Shown here: positions 27,815 through 39,202 of the stretch, one piece after another
How the letters are laid out: the number at the start of each line of letters is the position of its first letter
Position numbering within the stretch: the stretch's first letter is position 1
NCBI RefSeq assembly: GCF_006385555.1
Contig: NZ_CP041036.1
Span: 1,984,001 to 2,048,000 of the forward strand
Source: Shewanella polaris
GTDB lineage: Bacteria; Pseudomonadota; Gammaproteobacteria; Enterobacterales; Shewanellaceae
Reading direction: 5' to 3'
DNA: 64,000 nucleotides
Notes under the pieces: model-generated
Databases searched by the model: none
What the model was told of the DNA's origin: nothing
Seen by the model: only the letters and a program-made list of their open reading frames with translations
Program-made: the position numbers and the translations under genes

Positions 27815-28930
27815 TTAGTTAAGCATGCTTTTAGGTTCAGTGAACTCAAGATTTAATGCTTCAGCTACTTCTTTACAAACTATCTTACCGTGGATAACGT
27901 TTAAGCCATTTAATAAATGTTTGTCATTTAATAATGCCTGTTTGTAACCTAAGTTAGCTAACTTAATAATATAAGGTAGAGTGGCATTGTTTAATGCGAA
28001 TGTAGACGTTCGCGCAACAGCACCTGGCATGTTAGCTACGCAGTAATGTACTACGTCATCAACAATAAACGTTGGGTCTTGGTGAGTAGTAGCGTGTGAT
28101 GTTTCAACACAACCACCTTGGTCAATAGCAACGTCAACAATCGCACTACCTGGTTTCATACGCTTAATCATGTCTTTAGTCACCAATTTTGGCGCAGCAG
28201 CACCTGGGACTAATACACCACCAATAACAAGATCGGCTTCTAACACATGGCGTTCAATCGCATCAGCTGTTGAGTAAATCGCTTTAACTGCAGAACCAAA
28301 TTGAACATTTAAACGGCGTAAAGCATCAATGCTTCGGTCTAATACCACTACGTCGGCACCCATACCAACAGCCATTTGTGCTGCGTTAGTACCAACCATA
28401 CCGCCGCCGATAATCACAACTTTTGCTGGCTCAACACCAGGAACACCACCAAGTAACATACCACGGCCACCCAATGATTTTTCAAGTGCGCGGGCACCCG
28501 CTTGAATCGACATGCGGCCTGCTACTTCTGACATTGGAGCGAGTAGGGGTAATCCACCACGGTCATCAGTGACTGTTTCATAAGCAATACACACAGCACC
28601 GCTACTGATTAAATCTTTTGTTTGTGGTAAATCTGGTGCAAGATGCAAATAAGTAAACAGAATTTGGTCTTGGCGTAACATTGAACGTTCAATTGCAAGT
28701 GGCTCTTTAACTTTAACTATCATCTCCGATTTTACAAACACTTCAGCAGCTGTTGCTAAAATCGAGGCGCCTGCGTCAATATAGTCTTGATCTGTAAATC
28801 CAATACCTAAACCCGCTTCTGATTGAATAAATACATCGTGACCTTTATTGGTCAATTCGCGAACGCTTGAAGGAACCATACCTACACGGTATTCATGGTT
28901 TTTGATTTCTGTTGGAACACCAATAATCAT
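27815..28930 (-). CDS. ald: Alanine dehydrogenase
   Basis: NAD-dependent oxidative deamination of L-alanine to pyruvate, in the cytoplasm. The 371-residue product starts MIIGVPTEIKNHEYRVGMVP and contains the nucleotide-binding VVIIGGGMVGTNAAQMAVGMGADVVVLD, and VDVAIDQGGCVETSHATTHQDP, all characteristic; length equals the family norm. The start was set 10 codons inside the longest frame, at the ATG (complement at 28928-28930) preceded by GAGG. A 10-bp hairpin sits in its leader (28952-28973). It is divergent from lrp; Lrp control of ald is common in this group. Confidence 0.95.
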   Translation of the reverse strand: MIIGVPTEIKNHEYRVGMVPSSVRELTNKGHDVFIQSEAGLGIGFTDQDYIDAGASILATAAEVFVKSEMIVKVKEPLAIERSMLRQDQILFTYLHLAPDLPQTKDLISSGAVCIAYETVTDDRGGLPLLAPMSEVAGRMSIQAGARALEKSLGGRGMLLGGVPGVEPAKVVIIGGGMVGTNAAQMAVGMGADVVVLDRSIDALRRLNVQFGSAVKAIYSTADAIERHVLEADLVIGGVLVPGAAAPKLVTKDMIKRMKPGSAIVDVAIDQGGCVETSHATTHQDPTFIVDDVVHYCVANMPGAVARTSTFALNNATLPYIIKLANLGYKQALLNDKHLLNGLNVIHGKIVCKEVAEALNLEFTEPKSMLN

Positions 28931-28951
28931 TTTTTGAGCCTCGATTGAAAT

Positions 28952-28973
28952 TAAACCCACTCAAGTGGGTTTA
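28952..28973 (-). promoter_or_regulatory. Hairpin in the ald leader
   Basis: TAAACCCACT - CA - AGTGGGTTTA, a perfect 10-bp stem 22 bases before the ald start codon. There is no T-run after it on the minus strand, so it may be an operator or mRNA structure rather than a terminator. Confidence 0.5.
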
Positions 28974-29108
28974 GTTGTTATAAATTGTGACCTGATCGTG
29001 TTACCTTCAGGTAACTCTAGTATAGTGTTGCTTTAGTAGATTATGCTGCTATAGTTTCTAAAATAATAGAGTTAAATATTGTTTTATGGATAAAACATGG
29101 TTAAATAT

Positions 29109-29606
29109 ATGGCAAATAATAAAAGCTTTTCAGTGAAAGATTTAGACCGCATTGATCGTAACATTTTGAATGAGCTGCAAACGGATGGTCGTATTTCAAA
29201 TGTTGAACTATCAAAACGAGTAGGATTAAGCCCTACACCCTGTTTAGAAAGAGTGAAAAGACTAGAAAAACAGAAGTTTATTACAGGCTATACCGCAACG
29301 GTTAACCCACATTTTCTAGGTGCATCGTTATTAGTGTTTGTAGAGATTACCCTTAATCGTGATACTCCTGATATATTTGACCGATTCAACCGCGCGGTTC
29401 AATTGCTTGATGATATTCAAGAATGTCATTTAGTCTCTGGTGATTTTGATTATTTATTAAAAACAAGAGTGTCAGATATGTCGGCATATCGGCGTTTATT
29501 AGGTGAAACCCTACTGAAACTTCCTTCAATATCAGATACTCGTACTTATGTTGTAATGGAAGAGGTTAAACAAACCAGTAAAGTTGCGTTGTACAATTTA
29601 GGTTAA
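29109..29606 (+). CDS. lrp: Leucine-responsive regulatory protein
   Basis: AsnC/Lrp-family DNA-binding regulator. From the start used here it has 165 residues; the helix-turn-helix is DLDRIDRNILNELQTDGRISNVELSKRVGLSPTP in effect (residues about 9-45), followed by the RAM effector domain (VFVEITLNRDTP and HLVSGDFDYLLKTRV). Near identity with enterobacterial Lrp in these stretches makes the name secure. An ATG four codons upstream (29097) is also possible; neither has a good ribosome site. It is divergent from ald and followed by a terminator before ftsK. Confidence 0.95.
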   Translation: MANNKSFSVKDLDRIDRNILNELQTDGRISNVELSKRVGLSPTPCLERVKRLEKQKFITGYTATVNPHFLGASLLVFVEITLNRDTPDIFDRFNRAVQLLDDIQECHLVSGDFDYLLKTRVSDMSAYRRLLGETLLKLPSISDTRTYVVMEEVKQTSKVALYNLG

Positions 29607-29645
29607 TGACTTCGGCTGCAATACCAGCCAAACCAGCAAACCCTG

Positions 29646-29696
29646 AATGGTGAATTATCTTCCGTTGTTGGAAGTCATATTCACCATTTTTGTTTT
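29646..29696 (+). terminator. Terminator after lrp
   Basis: Outer arms AATGGTGAAT / ATTCACCATT with a smaller inner hairpin (CTTCC / GGAAG) between them and a T-rich tail. Confidence 0.8.
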
Positions 29697-29877
29697 GTAT
29701 TGCTTGTGCTGAAAAACTAACCAAGTATAGATTCATTTGTAATGCTTTTGAGTTTTAGGATTAATTCGACATAACAATCGATTGAGCTTCATATAATCAA
29801 GGTGCATAATCACTGCAAATACAGTGATATTCTGTTATATTACTCCTTATTTTTCACTCTTTTATGGATGTTTTCGT

Positions 29878-32487
29878 TTGACTCAGGAAAATAGTCTAAG
29901 AACACTCAGTGGCCTACAACGGTTACTTGAAGGTGGTTTAATTCTTTGTTGCATGGTTGCAACCTACATTCTATTGGCGCTGTCCAGTTTTAACCCGAAT
30001 GATCCGGGCTGGAGTCAGTCGCATTTTCAAGGTGAAATCCACAATTGGACCGGTGCCGTTGGCGCATGGACCGCTGATGTGCTGTTTTATTTTTTTGGTT
30101 TTATGGCCTTTTTAATTCCCATTATTATTGCCACTACAGGCTGGTTTATTTTTAATCGTGCACATCGCTTATTCGAAATAGACTTTTTTTCTGTTGGGTT
30201 AAGAATCATTGGCTTTATTCTCATGTTGTTGGCTTTGGCTGCGCTGTTCAGTATGAATGCCGATAATATGTTTGTTTTTTCTGCTGGTGGTGTTGCTGGT
30301 GATGTGATCAGTCAGGCAATGTTGCCCTACTTTAATAAGTTAGGTACCACATTATTATTAATGTGTTTTATTGGTGCCGGCTTTACCTTAGCTACCGGTA
30401 TTAGTTGGTTAACCATTATAGAGTTAACGGGGTTAGGGGCTATTTGGTGTGCCAAAAAATTATGGTCGCTACCGCAATTGTTTAAACATGAACGTGAAAC
30501 TGAAGATACTAAAGGTTTTATGTCATTAGTGGATAAGTTTACCCAGCGTCGTGATGAAATTGATCAACATGATCAACCGTCAATAGACGTTGAACCCGCT
30601 GTGGACATTTCTGAAATTGCTGAAAAGAAACGCCGCTTTTTTAGTCGTAAAGCAAAACCGACAGAAGATATCATAGTGTCAGACATTGATGACCAAGAGC
30701 TTGATGTCGATGATATTGATGAGCGCCAAGAGCCGTCGATGCAACTTGATAACGATGAAGCACCATTTGCACCTTGGATAGCCAGTAAAGATGATGTCAA
30801 TATTGATGACCAGGACATCAATGACGGCGCTATCAATAACCCAGATTTAACTGACGATTCATTTGATGAAGCCTTTGCTAAACCTCATTCAACTGGCGCT
30901 TTAGTCGCACAAAAACAGCCTAAAAAAGAAGTCAAGATTGTTGATGGCGTTGTGGTGATTGATGGGCAAAGCCCACAAGTACGTCAAAAGATGGATCCAC
31001 TCCCCAGCATTACCTTACTCGATGTTCCTGATCGTAAGAAAAACCCTATTAGTGAAGCAGAGTTAGATCAGGTAGCTCGGTTAGTTGAACTTAAATTGGC
31101 GGATTTTAACATTATCGCCAATGTAGTAGGGGTTTACCCTGGGCCTGTTATTACTCGTTTTGAACTTGAATTAGCCCCAGGGGTTAAAGCGTCTAAAATC
31201 ACTAATTTATCGAAAGATTTGGCTCGTTCATTATTGTCCGAAAACGTGCGCGTTGTTGAAGTCATTCCAGGTAAAGCCTACGTAGGCCTAGAGTTACCTA
31301 ATAAATTTCGTGAAACAGTCTTTATGCGTGATGTACTAGATTCAGCAGCCTTTAAAGAAAGTAAATCAAGCTTGTCAATGGTGTTAGGCCAAGACATTGC
31401 TGGCGATCCAGTCGTGGTTGATTTAGGCAAAATGCCGCATCTATTGGTTGCAGGAACCACAGGTTCTGGTAAGTCGGTGGGTGTGAACGCGATGATCACC
31501 AGTTTACTGTATAAATCGGGCCCTGATGATGTCCGTTTTATTATGATTGACCCTAAAATGCTTGAATTGTCTGTGTATGAAGGTATTCCACATTTATTGT
31601 GTGAAGTTGTTACCGACATGAAAGAAGCGGCCAATGCACTGCGCTGGTGTGTAGGCGAAATGGAACGCAGATATAAACTAATGTCGGCATTAGGGGTGCG
31701 TAACCTTAAAGGTTACAACATAAAAATTAAAGAAGCGGCAGCCAAAGGCGAGTACATTCCCGATCCATTATGGAAGTCGTCAGAAAGCATGTTAGACGAT
31801 GCGCCGCCGTTAGAAAAACTGCCTTCTATTGTGGTTGTTGTCGACGAATTTGCAGACATGATCATGATCGTAGGTAAAAAAGTAGAAGAACTGATAGCCC
31901 GTATCGCGCAAAAAGCTCGAGCGGCAGGTATTCACTTAATATTAGCAACACAACGTCCGTCAGTTGATGTGATCACTGGTTTGATTAAAGCCAATATTCC
32001 GACTCGTATAGCTTTCCAAGTATCGTCACGTATTGATTCTCGTACTATCCTTGATCAACAGGGCGCAGAAACGCTGTTAGGAATGGGTGATATGTTGTAT
32101 TTGCCACCGGGTACGGGTTTGCCAAATCGTGTTCACGGGGCATTTATTGATGATCACGAAGTTCATAAAGTGGTTGCAGACTGGTGCGCTCGTGGTAAGC
32201 CGCAATATGTTGATGAAATTCTTAATGGCGCTACCGATGGTGAACAGGTGTTGTTACCTGGTGAAACCTCAGACAGCGAAGAAGAGTTGGACGCTTTATA
32301 TGATGATGCCGTGGCATTTGTGACCGAAACTCGCCGTGGTTCAATTTCTAGCGTGCAACGTAAATTTAAAATTGGTTACAATCGCGCCGCCCGTATTATT
32401 GAAATGATGGAAAGCCAAGGTATTGTGACAGCCCAAGGCCACAATGGTAATCGTGAAGTGTTGGCACCGCCACCACCGAGGAATTAA
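29878..32487 (+). CDS. ftsK: DNA translocase FtsK
   Basis: Septum-anchored DNA pump for chromosome segregation and XerCD activation. The product (869 residues from this start) has an N-terminal domain with four to five membrane helices (residues about 10-190), an acidic linker rich in Asp, and the motor: Walker [16 protein letters not shown], Walker [11 protein letters not shown], plus [12 protein letters not shown]. The C-terminal gamma winged helix ([23 protein letters not shown]) is intact. I chose TTG at 29878 since homologues begin [20 protein letters not shown]; the ATG 18 codons earlier adds a stretch without homology. The linker is short compared with E. coli. It overlaps lolA by one base. 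Confidence 0.95.
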   Translation: MTQENSLRTLSGLQRLLEGGLILCCMVATYILLALSSFNPNDPGWSQSHFQGEIHNWTGAVGAWTADVLFYFFGFMAFLIPIIIATTGWFIFNRAHRLFEIDFFSVGLRIIGFILMLLALAALFSMNADNMFVFSAGGVAGDVISQAMLPYFNKLGTTLLLMCFIGAGFTLATGISWLTIIELTGLGAIWCAKKLWSLPQLFKHERETEDTKGFMSLVDKFTQRRDEIDQHDQPSIDVEPAVDISEIAEKKRRFFSRKAKPTEDIIVSDIDDQELDVDDIDERQEPSMQLDNDEAPFAPWIASKDDVNIDDQDINDGAINNPDLTDDSFDEAFAKPHSTGALVAQKQPKKEVKIVDGVVVIDGQSPQVRQKMDPLPSITLLDVPDRKKNPISEAELDQVARLVELKLADFNIIANVVGVYPGPVITRFELELAPGVKASKITNLSKDLARSLLSENVRVVEVIPGKAYVGLELPNKFRETVFMRDVLDSAAFKESKSSLSMVLGQDIAGDPVVVDLGKMPHLLVAGTTGSGKSVGVNAMITSLLYKSGPDDVRFIMIDPKMLELSVYEGIPHLLCEVVTDMKEAANALRWCVGEMERRYKLMSALGVRNLKGYNIKIKEAAAKGEYIPDPLWKSSESMLDDAPPLEKLPSIVVVVDEFADMIMIVGKKVEELIARIAQKARAAGIHLILATQRPSVDVITGLIKANIPTRIAFQVSSRIDSRTILDQQGAETLLGMGDMLYLPPGTGLPNRVHGAFIDDHEVHKVVADWCARGKPQYVDEILNGATDGEQVLLPGETSDSEEELDALYDDAVAFVTETRRGSISSVQRKFKIGYNRAARIIEMMESQGIVTAQGHNGNREVLAPPPPRN

Positions 32488-33140
32488 TGGTAATGATGAA
32501 CAAACGTTTTGCGGTATTAAGTCTATTATTGACCACAAGTTTAAGTTGTTTTGCCGCTACGGCTGATGACGCAACCGAATTACGCGCCAAGTTATCAAAT
32601 ATTGATAGCTTACATGCGACATTTGCCCAGCAAGTGACAGACATAAACAATAAGCCCATTCAAACCGGAAGCGGTGTATTTGCGCTTGCGTATCCTAATC
32701 AATTTTACTGGCATTTAACTCAGCCAGATGAGTCATTGATTGTGGCTGACGGTGCTAATTTGTGGATTTTTAATCCCTTTGCCGAAGAAGTCACTGTGAT
32801 GGATGTGGCCCAAGCGGTCGATGCATCACCAATGGCTTTATTGGTTCATCGAGATGAAGCGACATGGGCTAAATACTCAGTTATCAAGCAAGACGTTAAA
32901 GGCACATTACATTGTTTTGATATCCAACCTAAAAAGCTCAATAGCAATGTGGTTGCGGTAAGTGTGTGTTTCGACGCGGATCAATTAGTTAAATTTAACT
33001 TAACTGATGAACAAGGAAACTTGAGCCAATTTACATTAACTCAGCAGCGCTTAGTAAAAGATAACGAAGCCGATATCTTTAAGTTTGCCGTGCCTGATAA
33101 CGTTGATATAGACGATCAACGTTTAAAGCAAACTAACTAG
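32487..33140 (+). CDS. lolA: Outer-membrane lipoprotein carrier LolA
   Basis: Periplasmic chaperone moving lipoproteins from LolCDE to LolB. The 217-residue product has a signal peptide ([19 protein letters not shown]), then [19 protein letters not shown], and [26 protein letters not shown], the LolA core. The A of the start codon is the last base of the ftsK stop, with GAGGA four bases before; in-frame ATGs at 32493 and 32496 are alternatives. Its place between ftsK and rarA is conserved in gammaproteobacteria. Confidence 0.95.
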   Translation: MVMMNKRFAVLSLLLTTSLSCFAATADDATELRAKLSNIDSLHATFAQQVTDINNKPIQTGSGVFALAYPNQFYWHLTQPDESLIVADGANLWIFNPFAEEVTVMDVAQAVDASPMALLVHRDEATWAKYSVIKQDVKGTLHCFDIQPKKLNSNVVAVSVCFDADQLVKFNLTDEQGNLSQFTLTQQRLVKDNEADIFKFAVPDNVDIDDQRLKQTN

Positions 33141-33148
33141 GTTGTTTG

Positions 33149-34480
33149 ATGGCTAATTTAGGTTTTGATTTTGCCCCAGACTTTCGCCCCTTGGCTGCTC
33201 GCATGCGCCCAAGAGACATTAGTGAATATATCGGTCAGGCACATTTGTTGGGTGACGGTCAGCCACTGCGTAAAGCTCTGGAAGCTAACCGCGCACATTC
33301 AATGTTGCTATGGGGGCCGCCAGGGACAGGAAAAACAACTTTAGCAGAATTAATTGCTCATTATGCCAACGCCCATGTTGAACGTATATCCGCGGTTACA
33401 TCTGGTGTAAAAGACATTCGTGCAGCAATAGAACAAGCAAAAGCTATCGCCCAAAGTCGTGGTCAACGTACCTTATTATTTGTTGACGAAGTCCACCGTT
33501 TTAATAAAAGCCAGCAAGATGCTTTTCTACCCTTTATTGAAGATGGTACAGTTATTTTTATTGGTGCAACCACCGAAAACCCCTCATTTGAAATCAATAA
33601 CGCCTTATTATCTCGGGCGCGTGTTTACCTTATTAATCGCTTAACCTCAGACGAAATTAGTTTAATTGTCACTCAAGCATTAACCGATGTTGAACGCGGT
33701 TTAGGCAAACGCCAGTTAACACTACCTGCCGATGTCACTAAGCAGCTTGCAGATATTAGCGATGGCGATGCTCGTAAAGCGCTTAACTTGCTGGAACTCA
33801 TGAGTGATTTAGTCAGCGATGGCGGCGAATTTACCACCGAAATGCTCACTCAGGTCGCTGGACATCAAGCTGCGGGTTACGATAAAAATGGTGATCAATT
33901 TTACGATTTAATTTCAGCCGTGCATAAGTCAGTACGGGGCTCAGCACCCGATGCCGCTTTGTATTGGTATTGCCGAATTTTAGAGGGTGGTGGCGATGCT
34001 TTGTATGTTGCACGTCGATTACTGGCTATTGCCTCAGAAGACATTGGTAATGCCGATCCCGTTGCCATGACGGTTGCATTAAACGCTTGGGATTGTTATC
34101 ACCGCATAGGCCCTGCCGAAGGTGAACGTGCTATTGCACAAGCTGTTTTATACATGGCCAGTGCGCCCAAGAGTAATGCCGTTTATAGCGCTTTTAACCA
34201 AGCTCGAGAGCTGGCCAAACAAACGGGACACGAACCAGTTCCTAATCATCTGCGTAATGCGCCAACCAAATTGATGAAAGAAATCGGTTTTGGTAAAGAA
34301 TATCGATATGCGCATAATGAGCCGGGTGCTTATGCCGCAGGTGAAAATTACTTCCCTGAGTCATTACAACATAGCCAATTTTATCAGCCCACTAATAGAG
34401 GTTTTGAGAAACGCATTCAAGACAAAATGGCACAATTGAGCCTGCTTGATCAGCAAAGTGAGGACAAACGCTATGATTAA
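33149..34480 (+). CDS. rarA: Replication-associated recombination protein RarA (MgsA)
   Basis: AAA+ ATPase acting at stalled replication forks. The 443-residue product has [23 protein letters not shown], Walker [14 protein letters not shown], Walker [17 protein letters not shown], sensor 1 [12 protein letters not shown] and the C-terminal MgsA tetramerisation part ([19 protein letters not shown]). The ATG at 33149 is preferred; a TTG one codon earlier is possible. It starts eight bases after lolA and overlaps crcB by eight bases, so ftsK-lolA-rarA-crcB-serS reads as one operon. Confidence 0.95.
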   Translation: MANLGFDFAPDFRPLAARMRPRDISEYIGQAHLLGDGQPLRKALEANRAHSMLLWGPPGTGKTTLAELIAHYANAHVERISAVTSGVKDIRAAIEQAKAIAQSRGQRTLLFVDEVHRFNKSQQDAFLPFIEDGTVIFIGATTENPSFEINNALLSRARVYLINRLTSDEISLIVTQALTDVERGLGKRQLTLPADVTKQLADISDGDARKALNLLELMSDLVSDGGEFTTEMLTQVAGHQAAGYDKNGDQFYDLISAVHKSVRGSAPDAALYWYCRILEGGGDALYVARRLLAIASEDIGNADPVAMTVALNAWDCYHRIGPAEGERAIAQAVLYMASAPKSNAVYSAFNQARELAKQTGHEPVPNHLRNAPTKLMKEIGFGKEYRYAHNEPGAYAAGENYFPESLQHSQFYQPTNRGFEKRIQDKMAQLSLLDQQSEDKRYD

Positions 34481-34847
34481 TGTGTTGCTCGTTGCATTAG
34501 GAGGCTCAATTGGTGCAGTTTTACGCTATCTTTTGTCAATTTTTATGATCCAGCTATTTGGAAGCAGTTTTCCTTTTGGTACACTGTTAGTCAATCTATT
34601 GGGATCGTTTTTAATGGGCGCCGTTTATACATTAGGGCAGCTGAGTCATGTTAGCCCTGAAATAAAATCGCTTGTCGGCATAGGCCTATTAGGCGCGTTA
34701 ACCACGTTTTCGACTTTCTCAAATGAAACCTTATTGCTGTTGCAAGAAGGCTTATGGTTTAAAGCTATTTTAAATGTGTTGTTGAATGTCACCTTATGTC
34801 TCTTTATGGTGTATTTAGGTCAACAACTTATACTTTCTCGCGTTTAA
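34473..34847 (+). CDS. crcB: Fluoride ion channel CrcB/Fluc
   Basis: Small inner-membrane fluoride exporter, active as an antiparallel dimer. The 124 residues form four helices with [33 protein letters not shown] and [19 protein letters not shown], the polar and Phe residues of the fluoride pore. The ATG at 34473 lies inside the end of rarA, so translation is coupled. I see no fluoride riboswitch, as expected for an internal operon gene. Confidence 0.94.
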   Translation: MINVLLVALGGSIGAVLRYLLSIFMIQLFGSSFPFGTLLVNLLGSFLMGAVYTLGQLSHVSPEIKSLVGIGLLGALTTFSTFSNETLLLLQEGLWFKAILNVLLNVTLCLFMVYLGQQLILSRV

Positions 34848-36152
<1,305 letters not shown>

Positions 36153-36256
36153 TTGCATTATTTGCAAATTGTGTTTTTGCTAGTCGTATTCCATATTGGT
36201 TGCGGCTAGCTTTTTAACACTTTGTGGTAAAAGTCAGATGTGTTGATGGTAATTTA

Positions 36257-36521
36257 TACCAATCCTATTAAATATGTGATCTTTCAGCGGGAGTTCAAAG
36301 TGCTGTAGGCAAGGCAGATGATTGAAGCGAATAGTGATTCTATTTTGAAAGCATCTAACGAAGCATAAAGGACTTTGAAACCCGCCAGAATGGAGTCTCT
36401 CAGGTATTCCACTTCTGTGTTGCATCGATTTAAAAGGGAACAACCATTTCTACATCAATGCGCCTTGAATTGAAAAACCAGAGAGACTCTGAACTGACCA
36501 GATATTTAATAGGATTGGTAT
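36257..36521. mobile_element. 265-bp MITE-like element with 19-bp perfect terminal inverted repeats
   Basis: The left end begins TACCAATCCTATTAAATAT and the right end is its exact complement, ATATTTAATAGGATTGGTA. No open frame worth calling is inside; the interior has short self-complementary arms, such as GAGTCTCTC / GAGAGACTC. It lies in the spacer after serS. It is unrelated to the element at 10066 by sequence, although the lengths agree by chance. Confidence 0.85.
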
Positions 36522-36631
36522 TATTAATGTTGTAAGGCGTAAATAGCTGTTGCAACTAAACATGCTAGAGCGCATCATGCATATTAATTCTACATTGTAT
36601 TGAAAATGGTGTGACACTCTAAGTCGATCAC

Positions 36632-36650
36632 TTATTTATAAGGATTGGTA
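36632..36650. repeat. Solo end of the 36257 MITE family
   Basis: TTATTTATAAGGATTGGTA resembles the right terminal repeat of the element at 36257-36521, 110 bp further on, without a partner end nearby. It may be a relic of an older or overlapping copy. The rest of the 36153-36872 spacer has no gene I can support. Confidence 0.5.
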
Positions 36651-36820
36651 CAACCAGTCATGGCTTCAAGTCGGCGTGATAATCGTAGGCTTCTCTATTC
36701 ATTAGTTATCTTTTTCTTTCTCTCATTGGTAATTATTGAATTAGCTCAAGCAGCATTTATAGTACTAGAAAATATTTTTCCCAAATAACCCCAAATGGGT
36801 TATTAAATTTGATAAGTCAT

Positions 36821-36858
36821 AAAAAATCCCGCTTAAGGTACCTTAAGCGGGATTTTTT
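36821..36858. terminator. Terminator at the end of the tus operon
   Basis: An 18-bp perfect stem (AAAAAATCCCGCTTAAGG and its complement) with a 2-base loop and T-runs on both strands, 15 bases past the tusE stop. Confidence 0.93.
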
Positions 36859-36872
36859 GTAAGTTTTCTGCG

Positions 36873-37211
36873 TTATAAGCATTTTGCCGGTTTAGGTAAA
36901 CCGGCAATTTTGGTTGCTTGCTTAGCAGGTCCAACAGGAAACAAGGTATACAAATATTTAGAATTACCTTTATCTGCCCCTAAACGTTGACCAATAGCTT
37001 TAACCAATACTCGAATGGCTGGGCTAGTTTTGTACTCAAGATAAAAATCACGCACAAAACGGATAACTTCCCAGTGTTGTTCGGTTAACTCAATATTCTC
37101 CGTTGCTGCTATAACAACGGCCATTGACTCTTGCCAGTCTGATACATTCTTTAAATAACCTTGATGATCAGTTTCAATTTTCTGGCCATTAAATTCAAAA
37201 AAGTTTACCAA
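36873..37211 (-). CDS. tusE: Sulfur relay protein TusE (DsrC family)
   Basis: Accepts persulfide sulfur from TusBCD and hands it to MnmA for 2-thiouridine in tRNA wobble position 34. The 112 residues contain [31 protein letters not shown] and end in GLPKPAKCL, with the penultimate Cys that carries the sulfur. It overlaps the end of tusB by seven bases and is last in the operon. Confidence 0.95.
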   Translation of the reverse strand: MVNFFEFNGQKIETDHQGYLKNVSDWQESMAVVIAATENIELTEQHWEVIRFVRDFYLEYKTSPAIRVLVKAIGQRLGADKGNSKYLYTLFPVGPAKQATKIAGLPKPAKCL

Positions 37212-37513
37212 GTGATCACCTTATCGTGTAACAAAGATTGCTCAACAAATTGTGAATAATCAATAATATCAAAACTGCTGGTTGTGTTATTGGCAAAGGT
37301 AATCATCAAGCGATCCATTAAACCTCTTGCTATTACATCATCTTGTAACACAAACAGCTTTACGTCTGCTAAAGCTTGTTGCCAATGGGTTTGTAATAAA
37401 CAATTCACCGCATCGCTAGACAATAAAACACTGTCTGTAGGGTGAATATACCGCAGGCATGTAGTTAAGGCATCGTCGGTCATTGCAGACGTTTGGATAT
37501 GATGTAATATCAA
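37205..37513 (-). CDS. tusB: Sulfur relay protein TusB
   Basis: Smallest subunit of the TusBCD hexamer in the 2-thiouridine sulfur relay. The 102 residues begin [23 protein letters not shown] and fit the DsrH/TusB family in length and position. It overlaps tusC by four bases (start inside tusC stop) and tusE by seven, so translation is coupled. Sequence conservation in this family is low; the operon makes the call safe. Confidence 0.92.
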   Translation of the reverse strand: MILHHIQTSAMTDDALTTCLRYIHPTDSVLLSSDAVNCLLQTHWQQALADVKLFVLQDDVIARGLMDRLMITFANNTTSSFDIIDYSQFVEQSLLHDKVITW

Positions 37514-37866
37514 AATACTAACACCTCATCAGCCGCTTGCAGGGTTTGGGTTATCACCTCTGGTGTGACCACTGTAGCGGGAATACTAAGATCATCGGGT
37601 TGTAGCCCTAATGTGGTCATAGATACTGCACACACTAAAACGGTATCAATATCATAAAGAGATAACGCTTTAAACGCCGACACATAATCTTTAGACCCAG
37701 CCTGTTCGGGCGTTTGCCCTACCAGTAAATGTAATACAGCTTCATTGGTAAATACCAGACTCACTTGTTGCTCAAAGCTAGCGCTAAGCATGGCAAAATC
37801 TAACCCTTCACGTGTACTTGTTGTACCAAAAGGGGCATGCCTAAAAATAATCACCAGTGATTTCAT
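37510..37866 (-). CDS. tusC: Sulfur relay protein TusC
   Basis: DsrF-family subunit of TusBCD, structural partner of TusD. The 118 residues begin MKSLVIIFRHAPFGTTSTREGLDFA, the conserved TusC start, and end in DEVLVF. It follows tusD by 19 bases and overlaps tusB. Confidence 0.93.
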   Translation of the reverse strand: MKSLVIIFRHAPFGTTSTREGLDFAMLSASFEQQVSLVFTNEAVLHLLVGQTPEQAGSKDYVSAFKALSLYDIDTVLVCAVSMTTLGLQPDDLSIPATVVTPEVITQTLQAADEVLVF

Positions 37867-37885
37867 CGTCTATTCCACTCATACC

Positions 37886-38275
37886 TTAAAAGCTAATCAA
37901 TCTATCTGCTTGTTCAATACCAACCACTAATTCACCTAAACCGCCCATGGTAAACGTTTCGCTGCTATTCCATTGTGGTTTTCCATTCTCAACCGCATCT
38001 GGTGCAGACAATATGCCGCGCCGCAGAGCCGCTGACACACAATTGGTTAGTGGTATTGAATGTTGTGATGACAATGATCGCCAATTGGAATGCATATCAA
38101 TTTCGTCAGATGCAGGACAGGTGAGGGCGTTACTGTTGGTTACGCCATCTTGATAGAAAAAGACGTTGATAATTTGATGGCCATTAGCTAATGCGCTTTG
38201 GCAAAATGATAACGCGCGAAAACTGGCTGTAGAGCCATAAACACTGCCGTTTACTTGAATGATGAATTTGCTCAT
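37886..38275 (-). CDS. tusD: Sulfur relay protein TusD
   Basis: DsrE-family subunit that carries the active persulfide cysteine of the TusBCD complex, taking sulfur from TusA. The 129 residues begin MSKFIIQVNGSVYGSTASFRALSFC and contain FFYQDGVTNSNALTCPASDE; the Cys in ALTCPASDE is at the place of the catalytic cysteine (Cys78 in E. coli). First gene of the operon; a terminator separates it from yccA. Confidence 0.95.
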   Translation of the reverse strand: MSKFIIQVNGSVYGSTASFRALSFCQSALANGHQIINVFFYQDGVTNSNALTCPASDEIDMHSNWRSLSSQHSIPLTNCVSAALRRGILSAPDAVENGKPQWNSSETFTMGGLGELVVGIEQADRLISF

Positions 38276-38282
38276 TATAAAA

Positions 38283-38309
38283 AAAATGACCCTAATGTAG
38301 GGTCATTTT
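38283..38309 (-). terminator. Terminator after yccA
   Basis: AAAATGACCCTA / TAGGGTCATTTT stem of 12 bp with a 3-base loop; on the minus strand it is followed by a long T-run. It lies 31 bases past the yccA stop and just before tusD. Confidence 0.9.
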
Positions 38310-38340
38310 AACGTAATTTACTGATGAACTCTATCGGCGA

Positions 38341-39000
38341 TTAATCGTCGTTGCCAATACCCATTAAATGTAACAGGCTTATGAACAAGTTTAAAAAGTC
38401 TAAGTACAATGAAATCGTCGCACGAACGTAGTTTGTTTCGCCGCCATTCACGATACGACTGGTGTCATATAGAATAAAACCGGTCATTAACAATGCAATA
38501 CCTGCATTCATTGCCATAAATATTATTGAGCTACCAACGAAGATATTAATGACCATCGCACCGATCATCACTAATAAACCCGCAAATAAGAAGCCGCCCA
38601 TAAATGAGAAGTCTTTCTTAGTGGTTAACGCATACGCTGAAAGCGACACGAAAATGATAGAGGTTAAGCCTAACGCCTGCATAATTAAGCCAGGACCATT
38701 TGCCATACCAGCATAATGATTAAGAATGTAACCGAGCGACGCGCCTTGCATGCCTGTAAAAGCAAATACCCAAAAGATACCAGCAGAACTGTCTGCTTTT
38801 TTTAGGGTCACAAATAATAACACTAAGCTACCTAGCGATAAGCCTAAAGACATCATCGGCCCAAGGTTGATAGCCATAGCTAAACCCGCGGTTACAGCAG
38901 AAAAAGCCAATGTCATCGCAAGAAGCATGTAAGTGTTTTTTAACAGTTTATTGACTTCGGTCGTCGATAGACTGGGTGATATTACAGATTGTTGATTCAT
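38341..39000 (-). CDS. yccA: Bax inhibitor-1 family protein YccA
   Basis: Inner-membrane protein with seven hydrophobic helices, 219 residues; in E. coli YccA modulates the FtsH protease at the membrane. The UPF0005 signature is seen at MQGASLGYILNHYAG and the C-terminal YLDFLNLFISLLHLMGIGNDD, which keeps the usual two acidic residues. Gene order yccA-tusDCBE is conserved in gammaproteobacteria. Confidence 0.92.
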   Translation of the reverse strand: MNQQSVISPSLSTTEVNKLLKNTYMLLAMTLAFSAVTAGLAMAINLGPMMSLGLSLGSLVLLFVTLKKADSSAGIFWVFAFTGMQGASLGYILNHYAGMANGPGLIMQALGLTSIIFVSLSAYALTTKKDFSFMGGFLFAGLLVMIGAMVINIFVGSSIIFMAMNAGIALLMTGFILYDTSRIVNGGETNYVRATISLYLDFLNLFISLLHLMGIGNDD

Positions 39001-39202
39001 TATCGTCTCCAGGTGTTAACTCAATGATTTGCTCAACGAGAAAAAATATTTTTCACTCTGAAGCTAAATCCTTTTGTATAGGGTAAGCAATGTACATTAA
39101 ACAAAAATTAATTCATAACAAACATCATCTTAATAGTCGCTAATTTAACATAAACGCTTGTATAAGTAATGTTATTAACAAAAACATATTTAAGTTGTTA
39201 AA

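Noticed and set aside
31278-31634. 118-residue minus-strand open frame inside ftsK
   Set aside because: It overlaps the conserved FtsK motor region and has no recognisable feature of its own.
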